From Gulosibacter hominis (GTDB taxonomy: Bacteria > Actinomycetota > Actinomycetes > Actinomycetales > Microbacteriaceae), in assembly GCF_904842695.1 (NCBI RefSeq), contig NZ_CAJGWQ010000004.1:62001-126000 (forward strand): a stretch of 64,000 bases of DNA, given 5' to 3'. Positions 8,707 to 17,774 of the stretch are shown in pieces. The position numbers were made by a program, and so were the translations under genes. The stretch's first letter is position 1. Every line of letters starts with the position of its first letter. The notes under the pieces were generated by a model. It ran no database searches, had not been told where the DNA came from, and saw only the letters and a program-made list of their open reading frames with translations.

Positions 8707-9918
8707 GTGTTTTTTAAACCCCGCCGCTCAATCTCGCTGCGTGAACGATTGGCAGACCTGCCAGTGAGTCGCCTGCTGGTGAACAACGCCTTCAAAATCG
8801 AGGATGCAATTAAACGTGCCCGGATGGGCCACGCTCGTCGACGCGGACACGTTGCAGCAGTAGAGGCTTATCTCGGCTACGGCTCAACCGATTGGGTGCG
8901 AGTGCTTGGCCGCGTGCAAATGGTACCGGTCGCTGTGCGACGGGCTGGGCGCCGACGGTTCCCCTCACTGCGCTTTGGTAAGCGACGCAAAGAAAAGTCG
9001 GTGCGCGGCTGGCGGAGTTTTGTGAGGGTCGCCGTGCCCTATGGCGAGGTTCGCATCCGCATCAACGGTGTGGAACATCTAGTGGAGGCCGATCGCGGCG
9101 GCATTATTGACTGCAAGCTGCCCGCTCAGCTTGCACCGGGCTGGCAGGAGGTTGAACTCGTCAGCGCCGATGAAGAGGTCACCACCGCGCAGGTGTTCAT
9201 CATTTCTCCGCAGCAGCGATACGGGCTGATCTCGGATGTGGATGACACGGTGATGGTCACGTCGTTGCCGCGACCGCTGCTGGCGGCCTGGAATACTTTT
9301 GTACTCGATGAGCACGCCCGCGCTGCGGTGCCAGGGATGAATGTGCTCTACCAGCGACTGATCGAAACTTTTGGCGGCGACTCGACCCCGATTATGTATC
9401 TGTCGACCGGGTCATGGAATGTGGCACCGACGCTCTCGCGCTTTCTTGCGCGGAATCTCTACCCGTTCGGACCGCTACTGCTCACCGATTGGGGGCCCAC
9501 CACCAAGCGACTTTTTCGCTCGGGCACCGAACACAAGCGCACCAGTTTGCGCCGGTTGGCCGAGGAGTTCCCCCACATTCAGTGGCTGCTGATTGGCGAT
9601 GATGGGCAGCACGATGAGGCGATCTATGGCGAGTTTGCCACTCAGTATCCTGAATCGGTGCTCGCGGTGGCGATTCGACAGCTGTCAAACACCGAATCGG
9701 TGCTCGCCGGTAGCACTGCTTCATCTTCGGCGCGTTGGCGGTCACGGCTGCCGATACCGTGGATCACCGGCCCGAACGGGGCCGATCTTACCTGGCAGCT
9801 CGCCCAGGCTGGACTGATCGACGACGACCAGGATGCGGCCGATCTGGCAGCACTCTCACGGACGCTCGGCGACCGACGGATCGCGCGCCCCAAATCACCC
9901 GAGATAACCGGCGAATAA
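8707..9918 (+). CDS. App1/DUF2183 family phosphatase
   Basis: This 403-residue protein belongs to the App1-like (DUF2183) family, whose yeast member is a phosphatidate phosphatase. The HAD-like catalytic core carries DVDDT at residues 177-181 (two nucleophile-region aspartates), then STGSWN and a later GDDGQHD motif, which together form the conserved catalytic block (about 170-330). The N-terminal 170 residues are basic and probably form a beta-rich accessory domain. The start is GTG at 8707, with GAGGA spaced 7 nt. It stands alone, and a terminator hairpin follows about 90 bp after the stop. The substrate in bacteria is not known. Confidence 0.85.
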   Translation: MFFKPRRSISLRERLADLPVSRLLVNNAFKIEDAIKRARMGHARRRGHVAAVEAYLGYGSTDWVRVLGRVQMVPVAVRRAGRRRFPSLRFGKRRKEKSVRGWRSFVRVAVPYGEVRIRINGVEHLVEADRGGIIDCKLPAQLAPGWQEVELVSADEEVTTAQVFIISPQQRYGLISDVDDTVMVTSLPRPLLAAWNTFVLDEHARAAVPGMNVLYQRLIETFGGDSTPIMYLSTGSWNVAPTLSRFLARNLYPFGPLLLTDWGPTTKRLFRSGTEHKRTSLRRLAEEFPHIQWLLIGDDGQHDEAIYGEFATQYPESVLAVAIRQLSNTESVLAGSTASSSARWRSRLPIPWITGPNGADLTWQLAQAGLIDDDQDAADLAALSRTLGDRRIARPKSPEITGE

Positions 9919-10007
9919 TCGTCGCGCACATAAGCCCCCCTGACGGGGCCGTTTTGCGCGCCCGCTGCGCGAGCATCGATTTCGCTCTAGCACCACCGCG
10001 AACAATG

Positions 10008-10032
10008 TCGTAGGCTCACCCTACGATTTTTT
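10008..10032 (+). terminator. Terminator after App1-like gene
   Basis: TCGTAGG (10008-10014) and CCTACGA (10020-10026) form a 7-bp hairpin with a 5-nt loop, directly followed by six T (10027-10032). Its last base is the first base of the SOS box of the next operon. Confidence 0.75.
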
Positions 10033-10047
10033 CGAACATATTTTCGA
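10032..10047. promoter_or_regulatory. SOS (LexA) box for DUF6504-dnaE2
   Basis: TCGAACATATTTTCGA matches the actinobacterial/Gram-positive LexA consensus TCGAACnnnnGTTCGA with a single mismatch (T for G in the right half). It sits immediately before the DUF6504 start, where LexA binding would block the promoter or early elongation. The gene pair it controls belongs to a known SOS mutagenesis family, which supports the call. Confidence 0.85.
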
Positions 10048-10062
10048 AAGATGGGGTGGGTC

Positions 10063-10377
10063 ATGATCATCGAAGAACCGGTCAGCGTCGAGCTTTCACC
10101 GCGGGGAGCCCCGGTGCGGTTTATTTGGCGCGGGGTGAGCTACGGGGTGGTGACCGCGCCCGAACTGTGGTTTGACCGCGAGCGCTGGTGGCTCGAGGTG
10201 CGGCGCGCACCGCGCGGCCGGATGCGGTCGCTCGATCGTGAAACGTGGCGGGTGGATGCGGTGCCGATTGGTAGCGATCGGCAGCTTGACGGCACTTTTG
10301 ACCTGGCGCACACCGCTGATGGTTGGCGACTGATGCAGGCATGGGATGACGAGCTCGAGCGAAGGTTGTTTGCCTGA
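10063..10377 (+). CDS. DUF6504 family protein, dnaE2-linked
   Basis: This small, basic, Trp-rich protein (104 residues) resembles the DUF6504 proteins that are commonly encoded beside the mutasome genes imuB and dnaE2 in actinobacteria. Its role is unknown; an accessory function in translesion synthesis is an inference from linkage. No catalytic motif is evident. The frame opens at ATG 10051, but ATG 10063 is preferred because GGGGTGGG precedes it. The stop is 1 bp before the dnaE2 ATG, so the two are co-translated and share the LexA box upstream. No imuB-like gene lies next to it. Confidence 0.7.
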   Translation: MIIEEPVSVELSPRGAPVRFIWRGVSYGVVTAPELWFDRERWWLEVRRAPRGRMRSLDRETWRVDAVPIGSDRQLDGTFDLAHTADGWRLMQAWDDELERRLFA

Positions 10378-10378
10378 G

Positions 10379-13300
10379 ATGTCTGCGTTCACCCATCTTC
10401 ATGTGGCGTCCGCGTTCTCGGCCCAATACGGCACCGCCGCACCCGAGCAATTTGTGCGGGCTGCCGCCGAAGCGGGAGCCGGAGCTGCCGCCATCACCGA
10501 CCGTGACGGTCTATACGGGGCCGCGCGCCACATTCGCGCCTGTATCGAAGCGAACCTGGCTCCGATCGTGGGTGTTGACCTTCGGCTCAGCGCCGCCAAA
10601 GACGACACATCGGCGTCACGGCGTAATAGCGTTCGAGCCACCGTGCTCGCACACGGGCAGTTCGCGGGGCAGAGCTGGGCGGGAATGTGCCGGCTCATTT
10701 CAGCCGCGCACACTCCCCCGCGTGGCGCTGCCATCACCGCTCGACGCAATTGGCTACCGCAGCTGCCGGTGGGGAGGTTTGCCCCGTTTTTGCGCGACAG
10801 TGCCGGAGAACCGCTTGGCACCGTGCTGCTCGGCCCCGATTCTGATGTTGGGGTCGCGCTCGCTGCCGGCGACACCGACACCGCGGTCGAGCGGCTCAAA
10901 AACTGGCAGCGGCAGCTGCCGGGCGGCGTGGTCGTTGAAATCGTGTGTCACCTCACCCAGCCGGGCACACGAGCCTCGCTCGCGCACGCGGCCACCATGC
11001 TCGAGTTCGCGCATCGGCACCGGATTCCGGCCGTGCTCACCAACCAGGTGCGCTATCTCGTACCCGACGACGCGCTCACCGGTGATGTGCTCGACTCGGC
11101 TGTTGAGCTTCAACCGCTCGGGGCATTTGTGCCACAACCCAACGCCCAGGCCTGGTTCAAGCCACCCGCTCGAATGCGGGCGCTTGCCGAGCTGATCGTG
11201 GCCCGCACCGAACTGCGCACCGCAGCAGCCGACCGGTTGCTCGCCACCACCGAGCAGCTTGCCGAACGCTGCCAGCTTGATCCCGAAACCGATCTGCGCT
11301 GGCAGCAACCCAAGGTGCCCGAGCCCGAGGTGCTCGGCATCCGCGGTGACCCGGCACTGGTGCTCGAACAGCGCACCCGGGCCGCTATCACCGAGCGGTT
11401 TCCCGATGCGAGCAGCCACGAACGGCGCCTGATTGAGCACCGCCTGAGCGAAGAACTGGCCACTATCCGCCAGTTCGGTTTTGACACCTATTTTCTCGCC
11501 GTTGCCGATGTCACCGATGCCATCCATGAAATGGGCGTGCGCAACCAGGCGCGAGGTTCGGGAGCATCGAGTCTGGTCAACTATTTGCTGCGCATCTCGA
11601 ATGTCAACCCGCTCGAACACCGACTGCTTTTTGAACGCTTTCTGGGGCGCCGCCGCTCAACTCTGCCCGATATTGATATCGACGTTGAATCGGCCCGCCG
11701 CCACGATGTGTATCGCATGATTTTTCAGCGCTACGGCCGCGAGCGCACCGCACTGCTTTCGATGCACTCCACCTATCGTGCGCGCGGCGCTGCTCGCGAC
11801 GCCGGGCTTGCGCTCGGGATCGCACCCGAGCGCATCGACACGATTGCCAAATCGCTATGGCGTTTCGATGCGGGTGCCTTCCGGCAGGCGCTCCAAGAAA
11901 AACCCGAGCTGGCGAACCTCGCGATCCAGGCACAGCAAGACCGCGATATCGACCTGCTGATCGATCTGGCCGCGCGACTTGACCGTCTCCCCCGGCATCT
12001 GTCGATGCATCCGTGCGGGGTGCTGATTGGCAACGATTCACTACTGTCGACCACCCCGGTGCAGCCCAGTGGCGCCGAGTTTTCGGCCACCGCCACCTTC
12101 CCGATGAGCCAGTTCGATAAGGACGATATTGACGATATGGGGCTGCTCAAGCTCGATGTGCTGGGGGTGCGGATGCAGTCGGCAATCGCGTACGCGCTCA
12201 ATGAGGTTGAGCGCATCCATGGTGCGCAGGCCGCGGTGCGGGGCGGTTTGCCGCCCGATGCGCGCTATGTGACCACCGGCGGTCGGCTGCTGATCGATGA
12301 AATTCCAAAAACTGACGAGGCCACTTTTGAGCAAATCCGTTCAACCAATACGCTCGGCATGTTTCAAATTGAGTCTCCCGGTCAGCGAGAGCTCATCGGC
12401 AAGATGCAGCCCGATCGATATGACGATCTCATCGCCGATATTTCGCTATTTCGCCCCGGACCCATGAAGGGCAATATGGTGGGCCCGTTTCTCGATGTGA
12501 AGCACGGGTTTGCGCAGCCCGAATGGTTGCACCCCAGTTTTCGGCCGTTCCTTGCCGAAACCTACGGGGTGGTGGTCTATCACGAGCAGGTGCTGCATAT
12601 TTTGCACGAGTGCATGGGAATTGATCTTGCCGAGGCCGATGAGCTGCGCCGGTTGATGGAGAAGCGCGGAGCATCGATTGAGCAGCGCTTTCGCCGTGAG
12701 ACGGCGGCGAATCGTGATGTTCACGGGCGTCAAAAATTCACTGATCGGCAAATTGACCGCATCTGGGAGGTGTTGCAGGGGTTCGGTTCGTTCGGGTTTT
12801 GTAAGGCGCATGCCGCCGCGTTTGCGCTGCCCACCTGGCAATCAGCGTGGCTCAAAACCCACTACCCCGCCGAGTTTTTTGCGGGGCTGCTCACTCACGA
12901 TCCCGGGATGTATCCCAAGCGGCTCATCCTCGCGGATGCGCGCCGGATGGGTGTTCCGATTTTGCCGCTCGATGTGTCTCGCTCTACCGATCGGGTGGTG
13001 GTGGAGCGGGTACACGACACCCCGCCCGGGGCTGCGACCCGTTCGGGGGATCTAGGTCTGCGGCTATCGCTCAGTGATGTTCGCGGTATCACCCGGGCCG
13101 AGCTGGCGCGCATTCTCACCGAGCAGCCGTTCACTTCGCTCGGAGATTTTTTTGAGCGGGCCAGCCCCTCGCGGTCGCTTGCCGAAAATTTGGCGGTGGT
13201 GGGTGCGCTCGATTCGCTCGAACCGTCACGACCAACGCGGGGCGAGCTCATCACCGAGATTCGCACGCGCCGCCGGCGGCCACAGCGCAAGCGGCGCCCC

Positions 13301-13855
13301 GATGAGCTCGAGCTGCCGCTGCAATTCGCGGCCGAGCAGCCACCGGTTGTGGCCAGTGCTGGCGTGCCTGAGATGAGCAAGCGGGAGCGAGTTCGCGCCG
13401 AACTTGAGGTTTTGGCGCTTGATCTCAGCGAGCATGTGATCGATGGCTATCGTCCGCTACTTGACGAGCTCGGGGTTACTGCGGCGAGCGAGCTCGGGCA
13501 GCTGCGCGGCGGCACCGAAGTCACCGTTGCCGGGGTACGGGTTGCCACTCAAACACCGCCGATGCGCACCGGCAAGCGGGTGGTGTTTATCAGCGTCGAT
13601 GACGGTAGCGGATGCGCCGACACCACGTTTTTTGAGGATGCCCAGCGGCGCTCTGGCGAGGTGCTGTTCGGAACGTCGCTGCTGCTGATTCGCGGTCGGG
13701 TTCGGCGCACTGGCGAGCGCGGAGTTTCGATCAACGCCGAGCAAGCCCTCGACCTCAAACAGCTCTGGGAGGCGTGGACCGCACTGCGCGCGAATGCCGT
13801 TAGTGACCCGACGACCCGGGGGCGTTCGCGCCTGCCGACCGATCCGGCCGCATGA
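10379..13855 (+). CDS. dnaE2: Error-prone DNA polymerase III alpha subunit DnaE2
   Basis: DnaE2 is the C-family polymerase that works with ImuB in SOS-induced translesion synthesis. The 1158-residue product has an N-terminal PHP domain (THLHVASAFS at the start, then ITDRDGLYGA), the polymerase active site with PDIDID at about residues 430-435, GSGASSLVNYLL, FRPGPMKGNM and a C-terminal OB fold (about 1040-1110, GTEVTVAGVRVA). ATG 10379 follows the DUF6504 stop by 1 bp; an upstream in-frame ATG would overlap that gene and is rejected. Its 3' end overlaps the convergent hydrolase gene by 56 bp. The essential replicative dnaE is not in this window. Confidence 0.92.
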   Translation: MSAFTHLHVASAFSAQYGTAAPEQFVRAAAEAGAGAAAITDRDGLYGAARHIRACIEANLAPIVGVDLRLSAAKDDTSASRRNSVRATVLAHGQFAGQSWAGMCRLISAAHTPPRGAAITARRNWLPQLPVGRFAPFLRDSAGEPLGTVLLGPDSDVGVALAAGDTDTAVERLKNWQRQLPGGVVVEIVCHLTQPGTRASLAHAATMLEFAHRHRIPAVLTNQVRYLVPDDALTGDVLDSAVELQPLGAFVPQPNAQAWFKPPARMRALAELIVARTELRTAAADRLLATTEQLAERCQLDPETDLRWQQPKVPEPEVLGIRGDPALVLEQRTRAAITERFPDASSHERRLIEHRLSEELATIRQFGFDTYFLAVADVTDAIHEMGVRNQARGSGASSLVNYLLRISNVNPLEHRLLFERFLGRRRSTLPDIDIDVESARRHDVYRMIFQRYGRERTALLSMHSTYRARGAARDAGLALGIAPERIDTIAKSLWRFDAGAFRQALQEKPELANLAIQAQQDRDIDLLIDLAARLDRLPRHLSMHPCGVLIGNDSLLSTTPVQPSGAEFSATATFPMSQFDKDDIDDMGLLKLDVLGVRMQSAIAYALNEVERIHGAQAAVRGGLPPDARYVTTGGRLLIDEIPKTDEATFEQIRSTNTLGMFQIESPGQRELIGKMQPDRYDDLIADISLFRPGPMKGNMVGPFLDVKHGFAQPEWLHPSFRPFLAETYGVVVYHEQVLHILHECMGIDLAEADELRRLMEKRGASIEQRFRRETAANRDVHGRQKFTDRQIDRIWEVLQGFGSFGFCKAHAAAFALPTWQSAWLKTHYPAEFFAGLLTHDPGMYPKRLILADARRMGVPILPLDVSRSTDRVVVERVHDTPPGAATRSGDLGLRLSLSDVRGITRAELARILTEQPFTSLGDFFERASPSRSLAENLAVVGALDSLEPSRPTRGELITEIRTRRRRPQRKRRPDELELPLQFAAEQPPVVASAGVPEMSKRERVRAELEVLALDLSEHVIDGYRPLLDELGVTAASELGQLRGGTEVTVAGVRVATQTPPMRTGKRVVFISVDDGSGCADTTFFEDAQRRSGEVLFGTSLLLIRGRVRRTGERGVSINAEQALDLKQLWEAWTALRANAVSDPTTRGRSRLPTDPAA

Positions 13856-14537
13856 GCCGGCGCGCCTCGCGAACCACCAGCTGCTGCACTCGCGACATCG
13901 CCAGCAGCCGATTGTGGCCAATCACGCTCACCGCAATATTGCGCGCCCCGGGCAGCGGGCCACGCTTCCCCACGATCTCGTCAATCAGCGGCGAAACCGT
14001 CACGATCCGCGAATTCGCTTCTGACCGCCCCGCCAATTCAAGCGTCGACGGGGTGCCAGGACGCAGCATCACCACATTCCGCAGCGAACGAAACTCGCCC
14101 CGCACCAGCTTCGCCGCCACCGCGCCCTGGAACGGCGCCGATAGCGTGATCGCGCCCGCCACCAGCTCACATTCGGAATCGCGCAGCAGCACGCGCTTGG
14201 CCACAAGCCCGCCCTTTGAATGGGTCACGAGCACTACCGGACGCTCCCGCCCACTCGCACGCAGCGCTCGCGTCACCTCAGTAGCAAGATCCGACACATC
14301 CGCGGTCATTCGACCCAGCTGTGGCAACACCTCCACCCTAAAACCGGCGTGCGCCAACACATCACCCAGCTGCCACATAAACCGCCAGTTTGTTGCCAGC
14401 CCAGGAATCAGCATCACGGTGTTATCACCGGTGCGCCACCGCTTTGGCACCGGCAACGGCAACAGCGACCGCAGCTGCCACAGCGCCCACAACGCGGAAT
14501 CGACCACCACGCCGCGCGCAATGCGAACATGTGACAC
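13800..14537 (-). CDS. Lipase/esterase-like alpha/beta hydrolase
   Basis: The 245-residue product shows an alpha/beta-hydrolase core: the oxyanion-side segment VMLIPGLATNWRF, and a nucleophile elbow THSKGG that fits the lipase-type G/T-H-S-x-G pattern. A downstream GHNRLL supplies a likely catalytic His. Such proteins cleave ester lipids; the substrate is unknown. The open frame extends to 14729 inside the carbonic anhydrase gene, but a GTG at 14537 gives a start 22 bp after that gene's stop, in line with an operon. The ribosome site is weak, so the start is uncertain. The 3' end overlaps dnaE2 on the opposite strand. Confidence 0.75.
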   Translation of the reverse strand: MSHVRIARGVVVDSALWALWQLRSLLPLPVPKRWRTGDNTVMLIPGLATNWRFMWQLGDVLAHAGFRVEVLPQLGRMTADVSDLATEVTRALRASGRERPVVLVTHSKGGLVAKRVLLRDSECELVAGAITLSAPFQGAVAAKLVRGEFRSLRNVVMLRPGTPSTLELAGRSEANSRIVTVSPLIDEIVGKRGPLPGARNIAVSVIGHNRLLAMSRVQQLVVREARRLMRPDRSAGANAPGSSGH

Positions 14538-14559
14538 CAGCGAATCGCGCCGGGCGGGC

Positions 14560-15057
14560 TCACTCCGCAGGAAGAACCTCACGCAGCTGCCCCGTCTCAA
14601 CATCCGCCACGAACCCGCGCACCGAATCCTTGTGCAGGATGAACGGCGACTGCAAAATCCGGCGGATCGACTCGCGCACCGACACATCAACATCACGGAA
14701 CGACTCGGCCTTCCAGTGCGCTCGCGCACCGGTGCTCGCCATCAATTGCTCATCGAATTCGTCTTCAGTGAAGGTCGACAAACCACAATTGGTGTGGTGG
14801 ATGAGCATGATCTCGCGGGTGCCGAGCATCCGCTGCGAAATAGTGAGCGAACGAATCATGTCATCAGTAATCACGCCACCGGCATTACGAATAATGTGCG
14901 CCTCACCCAGATCCAACCCGAGCATGGGGAAAATCTGCAGCCGCGAGTCCATACACGCCACCACCGCCACACGCTTCTGCGGCTCCAGCGGTTTCGGGCC
15001 CGGATAGGTGCGGGCGTAGTCAAGGTTGTGTGCGACAAAATCATCAATGACGGTCAT
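14560..15057 (-). CDS. Beta-class carbonic anhydrase
   Basis: This enzyme interconverts carbon dioxide and bicarbonate using a cysteine/histidine-bound zinc. The 165-residue sequence has the beta-class ligands in order: Cys35-x-Asp37-x-Arg39 (CMDSR) and His88-x-x-Cys91 (HTNC), with RNAGG at 57-61 between them. The product is short, like the compact mycobacterial-type enzymes. ATG 15057 (TVIDDFVAHN) has GGAG just upstream; the longer frame to 15096 lacks support. It is divergent from the P-type ATPase and probably shares a transcript with the downstream hydrolase. Confidence 0.92.
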   Translation of the reverse strand: MTVIDDFVAHNLDYARTYPGPKPLEPQKRVAVVACMDSRLQIFPMLGLDLGEAHIIRNAGGVITDDMIRSLTISQRMLGTREIMLIHHTNCGLSTFTEDEFDEQLMASTGARAHWKAESFRDVDVSVRESIRRILQSPFILHKDSVRGFVADVETGQLREVLPAE

Positions 15058-15102
15058 AGCTCCAGCGTACGCCGCACCCAGACCGCAACCATTCACACCG
15101 GG

Positions 15103-15121
15103 TTAGGTTTGCCTTTCCTCG
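15103..15121. promoter_or_regulatory. DtxR/IdeR-like iron box candidate
   Basis: The 19 bases match the DtxR/IdeR consensus (TTAGGTTAGCCTAACCTAA) at 14 positions. The left half TTAGGTT and the central GCCT are intact; the right half is degenerate. It lies 37 bp before the P-type ATPase start and 46 bp before the carbonic anhydrase start, where it could control either gene. Confidence 0.4.
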
Positions 15122-15157
15122 CTGGAAACTTGGCAATATACCCGAAATAATTGGCAT

Positions 15158-17035
15158 ATGCAAAAGATGGGGAATTTTTTTAAGCGGTACCCAATCGTCG
15201 CGGCAACGATCGTGGCGTTTGTTGTGGTGCTGTCCTGTCAGTTTGCGGGCGCAGCACAGGCCGCCAAATGGATCGCCACCGGCTATGTTGCGATCATCAT
15301 CCTGATCACCGCGATCGATATGGTGCGCGATATTTTGCGTGGCCACTTCGGGCTCGACATCCTGGCACTCGTCGCGATGATCGCCGCCATCTCTGTGGGT
15401 GAATATCTCGCGGCGATGATCATCGTGCTCATGCTCTCGGGTGGTGAAGCCCTCGAAGACTACGCCGCACAGCGAGCCCAAAAAGACCTCAACGCGCTGC
15501 TTGATCGGGCACCGCACACGGCGCACCGGCTGCGCAGCGATGCATCCGACGCGGCCGTTGACGATATCGATATCAACGAGGTAGCGGCCGGCGATCTGCT
15601 GCTCATCAAGCCCGCCGAAGTGGTGCCGGTCGACTGTGAGCTGCTCAGCGACGAGGCCGAATTCGACGAATCTTCACTCACCGGCGAAAGCCTGCCCGTA
15701 ACCCGCACTCGTGGCGACGCGGTGTACTCGGGATCGGTCAACGGCGAGCGAGTCATTCGCGTGCGCGCCACAGCAGACGCCGCATCATCGCAATACCAGC
15801 AGATCATCGCGCTGGTAAAAGCGGCCGACGAATCCAAAGCCCCCACAGTGCGGGTGGCCGACCGCTTCGCGGTGCCGTTCACCCTCGTCTCTCTGGCAAT
15901 TGCTGGGTTTGCCTGGTGGCTATCGGGCGACCCGGTGCGATTTGCCGAAGTGCTCGTGCTGGCAACACCGTGTCCGCTGCTGATCGCCGCACCGGTTGCC
16001 TTCATGGGCGGCATGAGCGCCAGCGCCCGCAATGGTGTGATTGTGAAAGGTGGCGCCACAATCGAGGCGCTCTCACGCGCCAAATCAGCCGCGTTTGACA
16101 AGACCGGCACGCTTTCGCACGGTGAGCCCGAACTAGTTGAGGTGATTCCCGAACCCGGTTTCGAAGCTGATGAACTGCTGCAGCTGGCCGCATCGGCCGA
16201 ACAGTATTCATCGCATGTGCTCGCCACCGGCGTGATCGATGCCGCAACACAGCGCGGTCTCACCCTCACCACCAGTGACGACGCCCATGAAATCGCCACC
16301 AACGGCGTCACCGCGGTAATCGATGGCCGCACCGTCGTGGTCGGCAAGCTCAGTTTTGTGCAAGAGTCGGCACCCGAAGCGCGTTCGCATCCCCTCACCG
16401 CGGGACAAACCTCGGTGGCCGTTGCGGTCGACCGCAAGTTTGCCGGCACGCTGCTTCTTGCCGACGCACTGCGCGATAACGCCGCGCAGACGGTCGCTGA
16501 ACTGCGCGACCTCGGTATCACCGAAATTGCCATGCTCACCGGCGACAACCCCGATACTGCCAATGCGCTCGCCAGCCAGGCCGGCATCACCTCGGTGCAT
16601 GCGGCGCTGCTGCCCGACGACAAGGTCAAACTGGTGGCGGAGATGCCCAATAAGCCAGTGATCATGGTCGGTGACGGGGTGAACGACGCACCGGTACTTG
16701 CCGCCGCCGACGTGGGTATCGCGATGGGAGCCCGCGGCTCAACCGCAGCCAGTGAATCGGCAGATGCGGTGATCATGACCGACGATATCGGTCGCGTTTC
16801 GCAGGCGGTGCGTACCAGCAAACACACCTACCGGGTCGCGCTCGAAGCCATCTGGATCGGCATCCTGCTGTCGCTCGGGTTGATGACTATCGCGGCGTTC
16901 GGGTACATCCCCGCCGTGTGGGGCGCGCTCACACAAGAGCTCGTCGACCTGGCAGCCATCCTGTACGCCCTGCGCGCGCTCACCGGCGCCAAACCCAGCA
17001 AACCACTTAAGAACGCCCCGCAGCTGGTGAAATAA
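15158..17035 (+). CDS. P1B-like heavy-metal P-type ATPase
   Basis: This 625-residue membrane pump probably exports a transition metal. It has the actuator motif TGES (near 185), a membrane metal-site motif TPCP (about residue 269) in place of the usual CPC, the phosphorylated Asp in DKTGT (about 313), TGDN, and GDGVNDAP (about 505). It lacks an N-terminal heavy-metal-binding domain, and the P1B His-Pro dipeptide appears as SSHVLA. These features mark a divergent P1B group of uncertain metal specificity. ATG 15158 has no good ribosome site, so leaderless translation is possible. Its 3' end overlaps the response regulator gene by 29 bp. Confidence 0.87.
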   Translation: MQKMGNFFKRYPIVAATIVAFVVVLSCQFAGAAQAAKWIATGYVAIIILITAIDMVRDILRGHFGLDILALVAMIAAISVGEYLAAMIIVLMLSGGEALEDYAAQRAQKDLNALLDRAPHTAHRLRSDASDAAVDDIDINEVAAGDLLLIKPAEVVPVDCELLSDEAEFDESSLTGESLPVTRTRGDAVYSGSVNGERVIRVRATADAASSQYQQIIALVKAADESKAPTVRVADRFAVPFTLVSLAIAGFAWWLSGDPVRFAEVLVLATPCPLLIAAPVAFMGGMSASARNGVIVKGGATIEALSRAKSAAFDKTGTLSHGEPELVEVIPEPGFEADELLQLAASAEQYSSHVLATGVIDAATQRGLTLTTSDDAHEIATNGVTAVIDGRTVVVGKLSFVQESAPEARSHPLTAGQTSVAVAVDRKFAGTLLLADALRDNAAQTVAELRDLGITEIAMLTGDNPDTANALASQAGITSVHAALLPDDKVKLVAEMPNKPVIMVGDGVNDAPVLAAADVGIAMGARGSTAASESADAVIMTDDIGRVSQAVRTSKHTYRVALEAIWIGILLSLGLMTIAAFGYIPAVWGALTQELVDLAAILYALRALTGAKPSKPLKNAPQLVK

Positions 17036-17711
17036 ATCCGGTTTCGTAGGCCCAAATCACCACGTGGATGCGGTCGGGCACGTCGAGTTTGTCGAGGATG
17101 CGGCCAACATGAGCCTTCACCGTCACCTCGGCCAAAAACAGGCTGGCAGCAATCGACGCGTTCGACTCGCCCTCCACGAGCAGCTCGAGCACCTCGCGCT
17201 CGCGGGCGGTGAGCTGCGCGAGCTGCGCGTCACGCTGCGACACCAGCGCTTCGGGAACGCTGGTGTCGGCGTCGGCGTGCGCTCGCGCTACGAGGGCACG
17301 GGTGATCTGCGGCTCCATAATGGCACTGCCGCCGGCCACGGTGCGGATGGCGTGCAGCAGCTGCTCGCCCGGCGCATCCTTCAATAAAAATCCCGAAGCC
17401 CCCGCCTCAAGCATCCGCAGCGCAAAATCTTCTGAATCGTAGGTGGTGAGCGCCAGCACCCGAATTTCATCCGCCTCCCCGGCATGAACCAGCAGCTTTT
17501 CGGTGGCTTCAATGCCGTCCATATTTGGCATCCGCACGTCCATTAACACCACATCCGGGCGCAGTCGCAGTGCCGATTCCACAGCATCCAGACCGTCAAC
17601 CGCGTGGCCCACCACCTCAATATCGGGCGCCGACCCAGCGATTAACGCCAAGCCCTCCCGAACCAGCGCCTGATCGTCGGCAATAAGGACCCGTATCGTT
17701 GCGTCACTCAT
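17007..17711 (-). CDS. NarL/LuxR-family response regulator
   Basis: A two-component transcription factor of 234 residues. The receiver domain (1-125) has the acidic pair ADD (11-13), the phospho-acceptor Asp58 in LMDVRMPNMDG, and the conserved Lys in FLLKD. The C-terminal LuxR-type helix-turn-helix reads LTAREREVLELL...EVTVKAHVGRILDKL. ATG 17711 is preceded by GAGAGAAAG. The upstream kinase gene ends 63 bp before, in the same direction, so the two form a kinase-regulator operon. The target is probably the divergent ABC transporter at 19.2-22.4 kb. Confidence 0.93.
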   Translation of the reverse strand: MSDATIRVLIADDQALVREGLALIAGSAPDIEVVGHAVDGLDAVESALRLRPDVVLMDVRMPNMDGIEATEKLLVHAGEADEIRVLALTTYDSEDFALRMLEAGASGFLLKDAPGEQLLHAIRTVAGGSAIMEPQITRALVARAHADADTSVPEALVSQRDAQLAQLTAREREVLELLVEGESNASIAASLFLAEVTVKAHVGRILDKLDVPDRIHVVIWAYETGFISPAAGRS

Positions 17712-17774
17712 GACGGTGTCTTTCTCTCGTGGGTTTCGGATGCACATGCTGTCTGGCTGCTGATGCCGGTTTGG

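Noticed and set aside
15460-16827. 455-codon minus-strand frame opposite the metal ATPase
   Set aside because: It is Ser/Thr/Ala-rich with no domain, whereas the plus strand has all P-type ATPase motifs.
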